Assembly: GCF_949987515.2 (NCBI RefSeq) | Contig: NC_082689.1 | Coordinates: 70,616,267-70,680,266, forward strand | Direction: 5' to 3' | DNA: 64,000 nucleotides | Source of the DNA: Delphinus delphis | Taxonomy: Eukaryota > Chordata > Mammalia > Artiodactyla > Delphinidae | Shown here: positions 26,835 to 37,094 of the stretch, one piece after another | How the letters are laid out: every line of letters starts with the position of its first letter | Position numbering within the stretch: the stretch's first letter is position 1 | The notes under the pieces: generated by a model | What the model saw: only the letters and a program-made list of their open reading frames with translations | Database searches by the model: none | Told to the model about the DNA's origin: nothing | Translations under genes and position numbers: made by a program

Positions 26835-27421
26835 ATTTTTTTAAATATTTATTTATTGTAAAAAAAATCTTTATTGGAGTATAATTGCTTTACAATGGTG
26901 TGTTAGTTTCTGCTGTATAACTAAGTGAATCAGCTATACGTATACACATATCACCAATCTCCTCCCTCTTGCGTCTCCCACCCACCCTCCCTATCCCACA
27001 CCTCTAGTTTGACAAAAAGCACCAAGTTGATCTCCCTGTGCTATCTGGCTGCTTCCCACTAGCTATTTATTTTACATTTGGTAGGGCATATATGTCCATG
27101 TCACTCTCTCACTTTGTCCCAGCTTACCCTTCCCCCTCCCCGTGTCCTGAAGTCCATTATCTACATCTGCATCTTTATTCCTGCCCTGCCCCTAACTTCT
27201 TCAAAACCATTTTTTTCTTAGATTCCATATATATGTGTTAGCATATAGTATTTGTTTTTCTCTTCCTGACTTACTTTACTCTGCATGACAGACTCTAGGT
27301 CCATGCACGTCATTACAACTAACTCACTTTTGTTTCTTTTTATGGCTGAGTAATATTCCATTGTACATATGTGCTACGTCTTCTTTATCTATTCATCTGT
27401 CAATGGACACTTAGATTGCTT

Positions 27422-30400
27422 CTATGTCCTGGCTCTTGTACATAGAGCTGCAATGAACATTGGGGTACATGACTTTTTTTGAATTATGGTTTTCTCAGGG
27501 TATATGCCCAGTAGAAGGATTGCTGGGGTGTCTGGTAGTTCTATTTTTTGTTTTTTATGGAACCTCCATAGTGGCTGTATCAATATACATTCCCACCAAC
27601 AGTGCAAGAGGGTTCCCTTTTCTCAACCCTCTCCAGCATTTATTGTTCATAGATTATTTGATGATGGCCATTCTGACCAGTGTGAGGTGATACCTCATTG
27701 TAGTTTCGATTTGCATTTCTCTAATGATTAGTAATGTTGAGCATCCTTTCATGTGTTTCTTGACAATCTGTATATCTTTTTTGGAGACATGTCTATTTAG
27801 GTCTTCTGCCCAGTTTTGGATTGTGTTTTTTCTTTTTCTGATATTGAGCTGCATGAGCTGCTTGTATATTGTGGAGATTAATCCTTTGTCAGTTGCTTCA
27901 CTTGGAAATATTTCTCCCATTCTGAGCGTTGTCTCTTGTCTTGTTTATGGTTTCCTTTGCTGTGCAAAAGCCTTTAAGTTTCATTAGGTCCCATTTGTTT
28001 ATTTCTGTTTTTGTTTCCATTTCTCTAAGAGGTGGGCTAAAAAGGATCCTGCTCTGATTTATGTCATAGAGTGTTCTTCCTACGTTTTCTTCTAAGAGTT
28101 TTAAAGTGTCTAGCCTTACATTTAGGTCACTAATCCATTTTGAGTTTATTTTTGTGTATGGTGTAGGAATTGTTCTAATTTCATTCTCTTACATGAAACT
28201 GTCCACTTTTCCCAGCACCCCTTATTGAAGAGGCTGTCTTTTTTCCATTGTATATTCTTGCCTCCTTTTTCAAAGATAAGGTGCACATATGTGCGTGGGT
28301 TTATCTCTGGACTTTCTATCCGGTTCCATGGATCTATATTTTTGTTCTGTGCCAGTACCATACTGTCTTGATTACTATAGATTTGCAGTATAGTCTGAAG
28401 TCAGGGAGCCTGATTCCTCCAGATCCGTTTTTCTTTCTCAAGATAGTTTTGGCTATTTGGGGTCTTTTGTGTTTCCATACAAATTGTGAAATTTTTTGTT
28501 CTTGTTCTGTGAAAAATGACATTGGTAGTTTGATAGGGATTGCATTGAATCTGTAGATTGCTTTGGGTAGTAGAGTCATTTTCACAATGTTGATTCTTCC
28601 AATCCAAGAACGTGGTATATCTCTCTGTTTGTATCTTCTTTAATTTCTTTCATCAGTGTCTTACAGTTTTCTGCATACAGATCTTTTGTCCCCTTAGATA
28701 GGTTCACTCCTAGGTATTTTATTATTTTTGTTGCAGTGGTAAATTGGAGTGTTTCCTCAATTTCTCTTTCAGATTTTTCATTATTAGTGTATAGAAATGC
28801 AAGAGATTTCTGTGCATTAATTTTGTATCTGCTACTGTACCAAATTCATTGACTAGCTCTAGTAGTTTTCTGGTAGCATCATTAGGATTCTTTATGTATA
28901 GTATTATGTCATCTGCAAACAGTGACAGTTTTACGTCTTCTTTTCCAATATGGATTCCTTTTTCTCCCTGATCGCTGTGGCTAAAACTTCCAAAGCTATG
29001 TTGAATAATAGTGGTGAGAGTGAGCAACCTTGTCTTGTTGCTGATCTTAGAGGAAATGGCTTCAGTTTTTCACCATTGAGAATGATGTTGGCTGTGGGTT
29101 TGTCATATTCGGCCTTTATTATGTTGAGGTAAGTTCCCTCTATGCCTACGTTCTGGAGGGTTTTTATCATAAAAGGGTGTTGAATTCTGTCGAAAGCTTT
29201 TTCTGCATCTGTTGAGATGATCATACGGCTTTTACCCTTCAATTTGTTAATAAGGTGTATCACATTCATTGATTTGCATATATTGAAAAATCCTTGAATT
29301 CCTGGGATAAACCTCACTTGATTATGGTGTATGATCCTTTTAATGTGTTGCTGGATTCTGTTTGCTAGTATTTCATTGTGGCTTTTTGCGTTTATGTTCA
29401 TCAGTGATATTGGCCCGTAGTTTTCTTTTTGTGACATCTTTGCCTGGTTTTGGTATGAGGGTGATGGTGGCCTCGTAGAATGAGTTTGGGAGTGTTCCTC
29501 CCTCTGTTATATTTTGGAACAGTTTGAGGATAGGTGTTAGCTCTTCTCTAAATGTTTGATAGAATTCTCTTGTGAAGCCATCTGGTCCTGGGCTTTTGTT
29601 TGTTGGAAGATTTTTAATCACAGTTTCAATTTCAGTGCTTGTGATTGGTCTGTTTATATTTTCTATTTCTTCCTGGTTCAGTCTCGGAAGGTTGTGTTTT
29701 TCTAAGAATTTGTCCATTTCTTCCAGGTTGTCCATTTTATTGCCATATAGTTGCTTGTAGTAATCTCTCATGATCCTTTGTATTTCTGCAGTGTCAGTTG
29801 TTACTTCCCCTTTTTCATTTCTAATTCTATTCATTTGAGTCTTCTCCTTTTTTATCTTGATGAGTCTGGCTAATGGTTTATCAATTTTGTTTATCTTCTC
29901 AAAGAACCAGCTTTTAGTTTTACTCATCTTTGCCATTGTTTCCTTCATTTCTTTTTCATTTATTTCTGATCTGATCTTTATGATTTGTTTCCTTCTGCTA
30001 ACTTTGGGGTTTTTTCATTCTTCTTTCTCTAATTGCTTTAGGTATAAGGTTAAGTTGTTTATTTGAGATGTTTCTTGTTTCTTGAGGTAGGATTGTATTG
30101 CTATAAACTTCCCTCTTAGAACTGCTTTTGCTGAATCCCATAGGTTTTGGGTAGTTGTGCTTTCATTGTCATTTGTTTCTAGGTATTTTATGATTTCCCC
30201 TTTGATTTCTTCAGTGATCTCTTGGTTGTTTAGTAGTGTATTGTTTAGCTTCCATGTGTTTGTATTTTTTATAGTTTTTTTCTGTAGTTGATATCTAGTC
30301 TCATAGCATTGTGGTTTGAAAAGATACTTGATATAATTTCAATTTTCTTAAATTTACCAAGGCTTCATTTGTGACCCAAGATATGATCTCTCCCGGAGAA

Positions 30401-30890
30401 TGCTGCATGAGCATTTGAGAAGAAAATGTATTCTGTTATTTTTCGATAGAATGTTCTATAAATATCAGTTAAGTCCATTTTGTTTAATGTGTCTTTTAAA
30501 GCTTGTGTTTTCTTATTTATTTTCATTTTGGATGATCTGTCCATTGGGGAAATTGGGGTGTTAAAGTCCCCTACTATTATTATGTTACTGTCAATTTCCC
30601 CTTTTATGGCTGTTAGCATTTGCCTTATGTGTTGAGGTGCTCCTTTGTTGGGTGCATAAATATTTACAATTGTTATATCTTCTTCTTAGATTGATCCCTT
30701 TATCATTATGTAGTGTCCTTCTTTGTCTCTTGTAATAGTCTTCATTTTCAAGTCTATTTTATCTGATATGAGAATTGCTACTGCAGCTTTCTTTTGATTC
30801 CCATTTGCATGGAATATCTTTTTCCATAGCCTCACTTTCAGTCTGTATATGTCTCTAGGTCTTTAGTGGGTCTCTCGTAGACAGCACATA
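27422..30890 (-). pseudogene. L1-A ORF2 pseudogene (endonuclease and reverse transcriptase)
   Basis: ORF2p nicks target DNA and reverse-transcribes L1 RNA. Here it is inactive. Endonuclease piece 30365-30619 has V-G-D-F-N-T-P and ends R-D-H-I-L-G-H-K. Piece 29373-29948 holds the linker and RT start (N-K-S-P-G-P-D-G-F, then A-T-I-T-L-I-P-K-P). Piece 28931-29437 holds [10 protein letters not shown] and T-R-Q-G-C-S-L-S-P. The active-site F-A-D-D is in 28722-29027. The pieces lie in different frames, so at least three frameshifts separate them. The endonuclease N-terminus is cut off by the deletion that also removed ORF1. Confidence 0.85.
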
Positions 30891-31493
30891 TATGGGTCTT
30901 GTTTTTGGTCTGGTGGGTTTTTACTTTGCTCCTTCATCTGCTGTGTGTTTCTCTGTTTTCTCATTTTTCTTAACTTACTGCATTTGGGGTCTCCTTTTCG
31001 CAGGCTGCAGGTCTGTAGTTCCTGTTGTTTTTGGTGTCTGCCCCCAGTGGGTAAGGTTAGTTCAGTGGGTTGTGTAGGCTTCCTGGTGGAGTGGACAGGT
31101 GCCTGTATTCTGGTGGATGAGGCTGGATCTTGTCTTTCTGGTGGGCGGGACTGCGTCCAGTAGTGTGTTTTGGGATGTCTGTGAACTTGTTATGATTTTA
31201 GGCAGCCTCTCTGGTAATAGGTGGGGTTGTGTTCCTGTCTTGCTAGCTGTTTGGCATGAGGTGTCCAACACTGTAGCTTGCTGGTTGTTGAGTGGAGCTG
31301 GTTCTTAGCATTGAGATGGAGATCTCTGGGGAAGCTTTCTTTGTTTGATATTATGTGGGGCTGGGAAGTCTCTGTTGGACCAATGTCCTGAACTTGGCTC
31401 TCCCACCTCAGAGGCACAGGCCTGACACCTGGCCGGAGCACTAAGACCCTGTCAGCCACATGGCTCAGAAGAAAAGGGAGAAAAAAAAGAAAG

Positions 31494-31527
31494 AAAAATA
31501 AAATAAAATAAAATAAAATAATGAAAA
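31494..31527. repeat. (AAATA)n repeat in the L1-A 5' UTR
   Basis: About six 'aaata' units in an A-rich segment, followed by degenerate A/T sequence to about 31560. Confidence 0.85.
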
Positions 31528-31574
31528 TAAAAAATATATTATTAAAAAATTTTTTAAAGTAAAGAAAGAAAGAA

Positions 31575-31870
31575 GAGAGCAACCAAACCAATAAACAAAT
31601 CCACCAATGATAACAAGCACTAAAAACTATACTAACAAAACCAAAAAAATCAAAAAACAAAATTGGACAGACAGAACCCTAGGACAAATGGTAAAAGCAA
31701 AGCTATACAGACACAATCACACAAAAAACTTACATATACACAATCAGAAAAAGTTAAAAAGGAAAAAATATATATATATAAAAGTAAGAGAGCAATCAAA
31801 GCAATAAACCAATCTACCAATGATTATAAGCTCTAAATACTAAGCCAATATAAGCATAAAACCAGAAACA
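31575..31870. repeat. Direct duplication in the L1-A 5' UTR (period about 213 bp)
   Basis: 'gagagcaaccaaaccaat' from 31575 recurs as 'gagagcaatcaaagcaat' from 31788. Both are followed by a 'caccaatgat' or 'taccaatgat' segment and then 'aagcactaaa' or 'aagctctaaa'. The similar stretch is about 70 bp. Confidence 0.75.
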
Positions 31871-32161
31871 AATTAGATGCAGAAATCAAACCCCAAGTCC
31901 ACAGCTGCTCCCAAAGTCCACTGCCTCAATTTTGGGATGATTCGTTGTCTATTCAGGTATTCCACAGATGCAGGGTACATCAGGTTGATTGTAGAGATTT
32001 AATCCGCTGCTCCTGAGGCTGCTGGGAGAAATTTCCCTTTCTCTTCTTTGTTCGCACAACTCCTGCGGTTTAGCTTTGGGTTTGACCCCACCTCTCTCTG
32101 TAGGTCACCTGAGGGCATCTGTTCCCCACCCAGACTGGATGGGATTAAAGTAGCAGCTGAT

Positions 32162-32359
32162 GCATAGCACAGGGAGATCAGCTTGGTGGTTTGTGACTAC
32201 CTAGAGGCGTGGGATAGGGAGTGTGGGAGCGAGATGCAAGAGGGAGGAGATATGGGGATGTATGTATATGTGTAGCTGATTAACTTTGTTATACAGCAGA
32301 AACTAACACACCATTGTAAAGCAAATATATTCCCATAAAGATGTTAAAACAATAAAAAT
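32162..32359 (+). mobile_element. Nested sense L1 3' UTR insertion with 15-bp target duplication
   Basis: The insert is purely 3' UTR: 'gcatagcacagggagatcag' near the start, 'gcagaaactaacacaccatt' and a tail 'aaaacaataaaaat'. The same start motif appears at the right window edge in another L1. Flanks are identical: AAAGTAGCAGCTGAT at 32147-32161 and 32360-32374. It interrupts the 5' UTR of L1-A in the opposite orientation. Confidence 0.93.
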
Positions 32360-34788
32360 AAAGTAGCAGCTGATTAGGGGCCTCTGGCTCACTCAGGCCA
32401 GGAAAAGGGAGGGGTACGGATGAGGGGCGAGCCCACAGCGGCAGAGGCCTGCTTGACATTGCAACAGCCTGAGGTGCGCCATGTGTTCTCCTGGGGAAGT
32501 TGTCCCTGGATCATGGGACCCTGGCAGTGGCGGGCTGCACAGGCTCCCTGGAGGATAGGTGTGGATAGTGACCTGTGCTTGCACACAGGCTTCTTGGAGG
32601 CTGCAGTAGCAGCCTTAGCATTTCATGCCTGTCTCTGGTGTCTGCACCAATAGCCACAGCTCATGCCCGTCTCTGGAGCTCCTTTAGGCGGTGCTCTGAA
32701 TCCCCTCTCCTCGTGCACCCGAAAACAATGGTCTCTTGCCTCTTCGGCAGCTCCAGACTTTTTCCCGGACTCCCTCCCGGCTAGCTGTGGTGCACTAGCC
32801 CCCTTCAGGCTGTTCACGCAGCCAACACCAGTCCTCTCCCTGGGACCTCCGAAGCCCGAGCCTCAGCTCCCAGCCCCCGCCCGCCCAGGCAGGTGAGCAG
32901 ACAAGCCTCTCGGGCTGGTGAGTAATGGTTGGCACCGATTATCTGTGCGGGAATCTCTCCGCTTTGCCCTCTGCACCCCTGTTGCTCTCCTCGATGGCTC
33001 CGAAGCTTCCCACCCACCCTGTTGTATCCTCCAGTTAAGGGGCTTCCTAGTGTGTGCAAACTTTTCCTCCTTCACAGCTCCCTTCCAGAAGTGCAGGTCC
33101 TGTCCCTATTCTTTTGTCTCTGTTTTTTCTTTTTTCTTTTGCCCTACCCAGGTATGTAGGGAGTCTTTTTCCTTTTGGGAAGTCTGAGGTCTTCTGCCAG
33201 CATTCAGTAGGTGTTCTGTAGGGGTTGTTCCACATGTAGATGTATTTCTGATGTATTTTGGGGGAGGAAGGCGATCTCCACGTCTCACTCCTCCACCATC
33301 TTGAAGGCCCCCCCAACAGACTTTAATATAATGTGGAACAATGGATTCTCCAAAACCAAATAGAATTATGGTAACTAGAAAATACTGCAACCCAATATTC
33401 AATGACAATCCAAACTTTAAACTAATGTTCTACTAAGAGGAAGAATAATAGAAAGTAAGGGAGGATTATATTATATACCCTCAACATTTTCTTTTTTCTC
33501 AGCTTAGGAAATGGTGACTTACAAATACTGTTTTACTTTGTTGGTTTTGTTCTGCAGCTGAGTGAAAGAGAAGTCATTAAAACATATTGGTATAACATGT
33601 AATATTTATTACCTGTGTGATTACATGGCAGAAAGATACGATAGCTTTTACAGAAGGTGCACAATTACAGTGAAGGAGAATGCCTTAATCCTTGTTACTG
33701 CTGCACTTTTGGTCAGTAGAATTCTGTATCTATTTTTGCTAATGTAAAACAATGTGAAAACTTCCTTGTTTTCAGTCATTTCAGAACACTCCTTTTTCCA
33801 ATTTATCTTATATTTTGATGCTCTTTTTGTGCACAATCATGTTCATTTTTATTATTATCATTAGTCCTTTGACCTTTTTACTAGCATGAATGCTCAGGAA
33901 TAAGTGCTTCTTGCCACACTTACAAAAAGGCATTTCATTTGACAATATTTTTAATTTGTTAAATTTGGAGTGCATTCTAATTTATTTCATATACATCTTC
34001 ATCTGTCGGTGGAATCACTAATACGAAGCAAAGAAGTCTAAAAGCATCTTTCTGATTAGTGCTTAGAGTAGATTCTGCCTGTACAACAAAAGCTTTCTAA
34101 ATCATTAGCTTTCTATTTAAGACATTTTCCTCTTCTAGTTGATTTGACTTCTTAGGCTGGTGGTCAGAAGATGAGAGAAAGTAAATTGAAATTTAAAAAA
34201 GCAAAGGTAACTGAAAAAAGAAAACTCACAATATATCTTTTAATTCTCTGGAAAAGGAAGTTCAAAAACTAAAGACATCATTTGTCTTTTTTTTTTCTTT
34301 TAAAAAATTTGGTGTGGTACCCAAAGTCTAGCATGATTTTTGATCCTACAGTGTTACAATGTATGTAGAAAGCACTTAGCTCAGAAATACCACCAATATA
34401 ATAGATCCCAAATGCTTTCTTTTAAAATTCAGGTCAGGTTTTCTGAAATGGAAATGCACATGCAACTCATTTGTAAGACTGAACATACATCTTACACTAT
34501 ATACTGGCATTAAATTGAAACCTGAATGATGAGAAGTCATTTGTGTGGGCAGGAAGCCAAATCATTCCTGGAGTTCTACACTCAGGCAATAATTTACATC
34601 AACAGGTAGAAAACATGCTATGTGCTTTTGGTACAATGATGCCGAAGAGCTTGATGATGACTCATAACTCAACTATCATTTAAAAATGCTCAAAAATATG
34701 GGAAAATTGATGAGAACCTGCTCTTGTTTAAATTCAAAGGCAAAGGAGCCCTGGAGCTCTGACAAGGTGAATCATGGAACAGGACTAA

Positions 34789-34857
34789 AGATAGATATAG
34801 ATAGATAGAGAGAGAGACAGAGAGATAGATAGAGAGATAGACAGAAAGAAAGAGAGA
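34789..34857. repeat. GATA/GAGA simple repeat
   Basis: Interspersed 'gata' and 'gaga' units with single 'gaca' interruptions, grading into 'gaaagaaagaga'. Confidence 0.9.
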
Positions 34858-34970
34858 ATACAATATTATGTTTTGAGTTTCACTTCTTTCTTATTTCTAT
34901 TACCATAAGGGACTTGAAAGAAAAATTAATGACATCTGTTTTTTCTATTCATTTTCTCACAGATTTACAT

Positions 34971-35000
34971 AATTTATTTAAGATAAATTTATTTAAGATA
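34971..35000. repeat. 15-bp tandem duplication
   Basis: AATTTATTTAAGATA occurs twice without a gap, followed by a partial third copy (AATTA). Confidence 0.95.
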
Positions 35001-35586
35001 AATTAAATGACTTTTTAACCCTTTCCATTTTTGTCACTGTGATTGGCTCCATCAGTTTCCATTATCTCCTCCCTATTTCCCATGGAATTGTCAATCATGA
35101 ACAGATGGATATAAGCCATTTCCCTTAAAATTAGTTATACCTATGTTCTGAACCAGCCAGTGGGGGCAAATAGACAGATTGAATAAATGAACAACCCCCA
35201 GCCTGTAGCCCTCCCACTTCCAGAACAGTCAGAATTCCAAAGACAATCCCCACACCACAATCACTGTAGGTTCATGGTTGAATACCACTTTTCCAGGTCC
35301 AAACTACTGGATTTTCCTGTATAACATGAAATGACCATTGATGTTCTTCTTCCTTGAACCCTGCCCAGAACATCTCTATACATATAATTCGTTTTTTGAA
35401 GAAAAAAAGGATTTCACCCTTTATTCTCGTTAACCAACAGGAACTGAACAAATGCAGTCACTGGACACATCAAGAATGGCCACATCTAACCATGGCTTCA
35501 AATCTCACAGGTGTTTCCCATCCAACCACATTGCAAGGGTGCTGCCATTATTCCCAAGTAACTGTACATGTCAAAAAGTCATCCTG

Positions 35587-35810
35587 GGCTTCCCTGGTGG
35601 CGCAGTGGTTGAGAGTCCGCCTGCTGATGCAGGGGACACGGGTTCGTGCCCCGGTCCGGGAAGATCCCACATGCCGCGGAGGGGCTGGGCCAGTGAGCCA
35701 TGGCCGCTGAGCCTGCGCTTCCGGAGCCTCTGCTCCGCAACGGGAGAGGCCACAGCAGTGAGAGGCCCGCGTACCGAAGAAAAAACAAAAACAAAAAACA
35801 AAAAAAAAAC
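35587..35810 (+). mobile_element. CHR-type SINE, sense, with target-site duplication
   Basis: Starts 'gcttccctggtggcgcagtg' (A box TGGCGCAGTGG) with B box 'ggttcgtgcc', a GC-rich body and an A-rich 'aaacaaaaac' tail. Both flanks carry AGTCATCCTG (35577-35586 and 35811-35820). RNA polymerase III would transcribe it from the internal boxes. Many CpG sites are kept, so it is fairly young. Confidence 0.95.
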
Positions 35811-36434
35811 AGTCATCCTGCCATAGTTTGGGTTCCAGGGTACACTGCAAAGTGAAATTAGGCACATTCCATCTTGGTGATACAACGTGTCTCCGCTGCT
35901 GGTGTGGAGGGCTGTTTCTTCCCGAAGCTGGACTCAGAAATGTCTGAGTTTTGGGGACAGAGGATCTGGTCATTATTTTCTTGGCAGTGCTTACATCAGC
36001 TCTCATGTGACTGGAGGAAAGTTTAAATCTCGAATTCTGAAGAGTCTCAAACAATAACATTACAAGTTTCAACAGGTGGTACTGTTCAAATATTCACACA
36101 AAGTGCTTCCTTTGTCATTAAAACCTAACCTGTAATCTCTCTGTAGTGAAACGGAGTATTGTTTTTAAAATGCTGGAGTGGATCACTCCTTTAGCTAGGA
36201 CAAAGAGTGCTTTTTTCTGGTTGGGCATGGGAGGGTCCTTGAATAAATTTGGTAAACAATGACTTGTGAATAAGTAAAAACATGAACCACAGATGTTACT
36301 CAATTTTCATTGCCGGCAGGGTTTTACTCTCCTCTACAATGAGGGATAGCCCTACTCTTACAGAGAATACAGTCTGCACTGAAGTAGACTCCCAAACACT
36401 AACTTAGTACTATGTGATGGTTGTATACGAGTGC

Positions 36435-36690
36435 TAATGAGAGGGAACGTCACATAGTGGTAAAGGATGCAACGACCCGGGTCTATACAGCAGCTCTGCC
36501 ACTTACTGTCTGTGTGATCCTGAGCAACATATACAGCTTCTCCGTACCTCATTTTCCTCATATGTAAAATAGGCACAGTAACAATGCTCATCTTATACAG
36601 TTTTGTGAAATTAAATAACTTACCTCTTAGAAGAGTCCTTGGCACATAGAAAGCACTTGATAACTGTGAACTATTATTGCTATTACTATA
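36435..36690 (+). mobile_element. MIR SINE, sense, near complete
   Basis: Covers the tRNA-like start ('gtcacatagtggtaaaggat'), 'ctgccacttactgtctgtgt', 'cctcattttcctcatatgta' and the tail 'ccttggcacatagaaagcac'. It is one of the best preserved MIR copies in the window. Confidence 0.85.
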
Positions 36691-36780
36691 ATTACAGTGA
36701 CAAGCTGGGGGAGTGATTCATCTTCCTGGGTAAAGGAAAGGAAACAGAATGAGAGAAAGTGGCAAAAAAAAAGCTGTCTT

Positions 36781-36987
36781 GGGCTTCCCTCGTGGCGCAG
36801 TGGTTGGGAGTCCGCCTGCCGATGCAGGGGACGCGGGTTCGTGCCCCGGTCCGGGAGGATCCCGCGTGCCGCGGAGCGGCTGGGCCCGTGAGCCATGGCC
36901 GCTGAGCCTGCGCATCCGGAGCCTGTGCTCCGCAGCGGGAGAGGTCGCGACGGTGGGGGCCTGTGTACCACCCCCGCAAAAAAAAAA
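36781..36987 (+). mobile_element. Young CHR-type SINE, sense, 17-bp perfect target duplication
   Basis: Complete SINE with head 'gggcttccctcgtggcgcag', B box 'ggttcgtgcc', a CpG-dense body and a pure A tail. The flanks share nine A's followed by GCTGTCTT (36764-36780 and 36980-36996; the A's of the right copy merge with the SINE tail). Intact CpG sites and identical flanks suggest recent insertion. Confidence 0.95.
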
Positions 36988-37056
36988 AGCTGTCTTGAAG
37001 GTTGATTAGAAGTTTGCCAAGTAGACCAGACATTATTTAGGGATGGGGAGAACACT

Positions 37057-37094
37057 GTTAGGTCTGTAAACGACAGGACGTTTACAGACCTAAC
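37057..37094. repeat. Perfect 16-bp inverted repeat, 6-nt loop
   Basis: Arms GTTAGGTCTGTAAACG (37057-37072) and CGTTTACAGACCTAAC (37079-37094) are exact reverse complements around ACAGGA. It lies 60 bp after a SINE target duplication. No poly(T) follows, so it is not a terminator-like RNA gene. Confidence 0.97.

Larger units (their letters stand above)
26835..33315 (-). mobile_element. L1-A: near end-to-end antisense LINE-1 lacking ORF1
   Basis: On the minus strand the 5' end at about 33315 begins with 'ggccttcaagatggtgg', a typical L1 start with a YY1-like AAGATGG. A GC-rich and then A-rich 5' UTR runs to about 30930. ORF2 follows (endonuclease, reverse transcriptase, C-terminus) to about 27420. 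A 3' UTR with 'caatggtgtgttagtttctg' (as read on +) ends at the tail near 26835. Without the nested insert at 32162-32359 it is about 6.3 kb. No ORF1 is present between the 5' UTR and ORF2. ORF2 is broken by several frameshifts. The flanks read 'catatacttta' on the left and 'caacagacttta' on the right, a possible decayed target duplication. Confidence 0.85.
33316..35576. other. Unique spacer, no gene seen
   Basis: AT-rich single-copy-looking sequence. It has a GATA/GAGA repeat (34789-34857) and a 15-bp tandem duplication (34971-35000). No exon with paired splice sites is recognised. Confidence 0.5.

Noticed and set aside
32389..33316. Cluster of GC-rich open frames on both strands
   Set aside because: This is the L1-A 5' UTR, ending at the L1 start near 33315, and is not a host gene.
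35548..36072. 174-codon minus-strand open frame over the SINE
   Set aside because: About half of it is the antisense CHR SINE, which is open in several frames because of its GC-rich body. Similar frames appear in every CHR copy here.
36781..36987. tRNA gene
   Set aside because: A and B boxes are present, but the body does not fold as a tRNA and the copy has a SINE tail and target duplication. It is a tRNA-derived SINE.
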